The notes beneath the pieces were generated by a model. It searched no databases, had not been told where the DNA came from, and was given only the letters and a program-made list of their open reading frames with translations. DNA of 20,748 nucleotides from Candidatus Omnitrophota bacterium (lineage in GTDB: Bacteria > Omnitrophota > Gorgyraeia > B26-G9): positions 1-20,748 of the forward strand of contig JAQULA010000008.1 in NCBI GenBank assembly GCA_028718845.1. Reading direction: 5' to 3'. The position numbers were made by a program, and so were the translations under genes. Positions 20,608-20,748 of this stretch are shown piece by piece. Numbering within the stretch: the stretch's first letter is position 1; every line of letters starts with the position of its first letter.

Positions 20608-20748
20608 TTAAATCGCTTCTTCCGGCAGAATACTCGGCATCGGCAGGGTAAACTTCGCGGCGCGCGGAGAGAAAGTCACTTCAGTTTCGTCGATCTGCGA
20701 TTGCGGTCCGAGTACAACCCAGGCATCGGAACCCCCTCCATATAAAGG
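20608..20748 (-). CDS. C-terminal end of an unidentified protein, 5' part outside window
   Basis: The last 46 residues of a minus-strand gene, entering from the right edge and ending at TAA 20608-20610. The visible sequence includes YGGGSDAWVVLGPQSQIDE and then TFSPRAAKFTLPMPSILPEEAI. Codon choice is like the neighbouring genes. The stretch is too short and too unlike anything I know to assign a family. The promoter at 20434-20463 lies downstream of it, so the exported-protein operon appears to be transcribed separately. Confidence 0.7.
   Translation of the reverse strand, partial: PLYGGGSDAWVVLGPQSQIDETEVTFSPRAAKFTLPMPSILPEEAI

Overview
The window reads as a chromosomal segment of a Gram-negative, probably anaerobic bacterium from a poorly sampled lineage. 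Supporting points are LPS-type glycosyltransferases (GT9 and GT2), a lipoprotein with a clear lipobox, a multi-subunit Mrp/Mbh membrane module next to [NiFe]-hydrogenase maturation homologues, and two genes more familiar from archaea (a Hel308-type helicase and a PAC2-family protein). A phylum such as Omnitrophota would fit, but that is inference. I see no rRNA, tRNA, CRISPR array, transposase or prophage.

Layout. 1-5193 (minus strand) is a tightly overlapping operon. It is transcribed as mbhDE-like, mrpB, mrpC, mrpD, mrpE, mrpF, mrpG, then a zinc-finger-less hypA and a hypF reduced to its C-terminal Kae1-like domain, which runs off the left edge. The large MrpA and all hydrogenase catalytic subunits are absent from the window. 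5194-5571 is a mostly non-coding gap. 5572-12326 (minus) is a second operon: PAC2 protein, oppB, oppC, oppD, oppF, GT9 heptosyltransferase-like, GT2. 12624-15351 (plus) holds a DUF4254-like protein with a good sigma70-type promoter and a Hel308-like helicase. 15485-16057 (minus) is a flavodoxin-fold quinone reductase. 16261-20385 (minus) is an operon of three exported proteins: a Ser-linker/coiled-coil protein, a propeller-like protein, and an ankyrin/TPR lipoprotein. The C-terminus of one more gene enters at the right edge.

The most unusual points are these. (i) The hydrogenase-linked module looks stripped down: HypA has lost exactly its zinc-binding loop, HypF has lost its acylphosphatase, zinc-finger and YrdC parts, and MrpD has lost the TM8 Lys and TM10 His/Lys of the usual channel while keeping Glu137, Lys227 and Lys387. 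(ii) Several intergenic regions are built of degenerate 7-bp repeat families joined in register. Three of these tracts end at or within two bases of the stop codon of a minus-strand gene. (iii) The three-gene exported operon has no function I can recognise.
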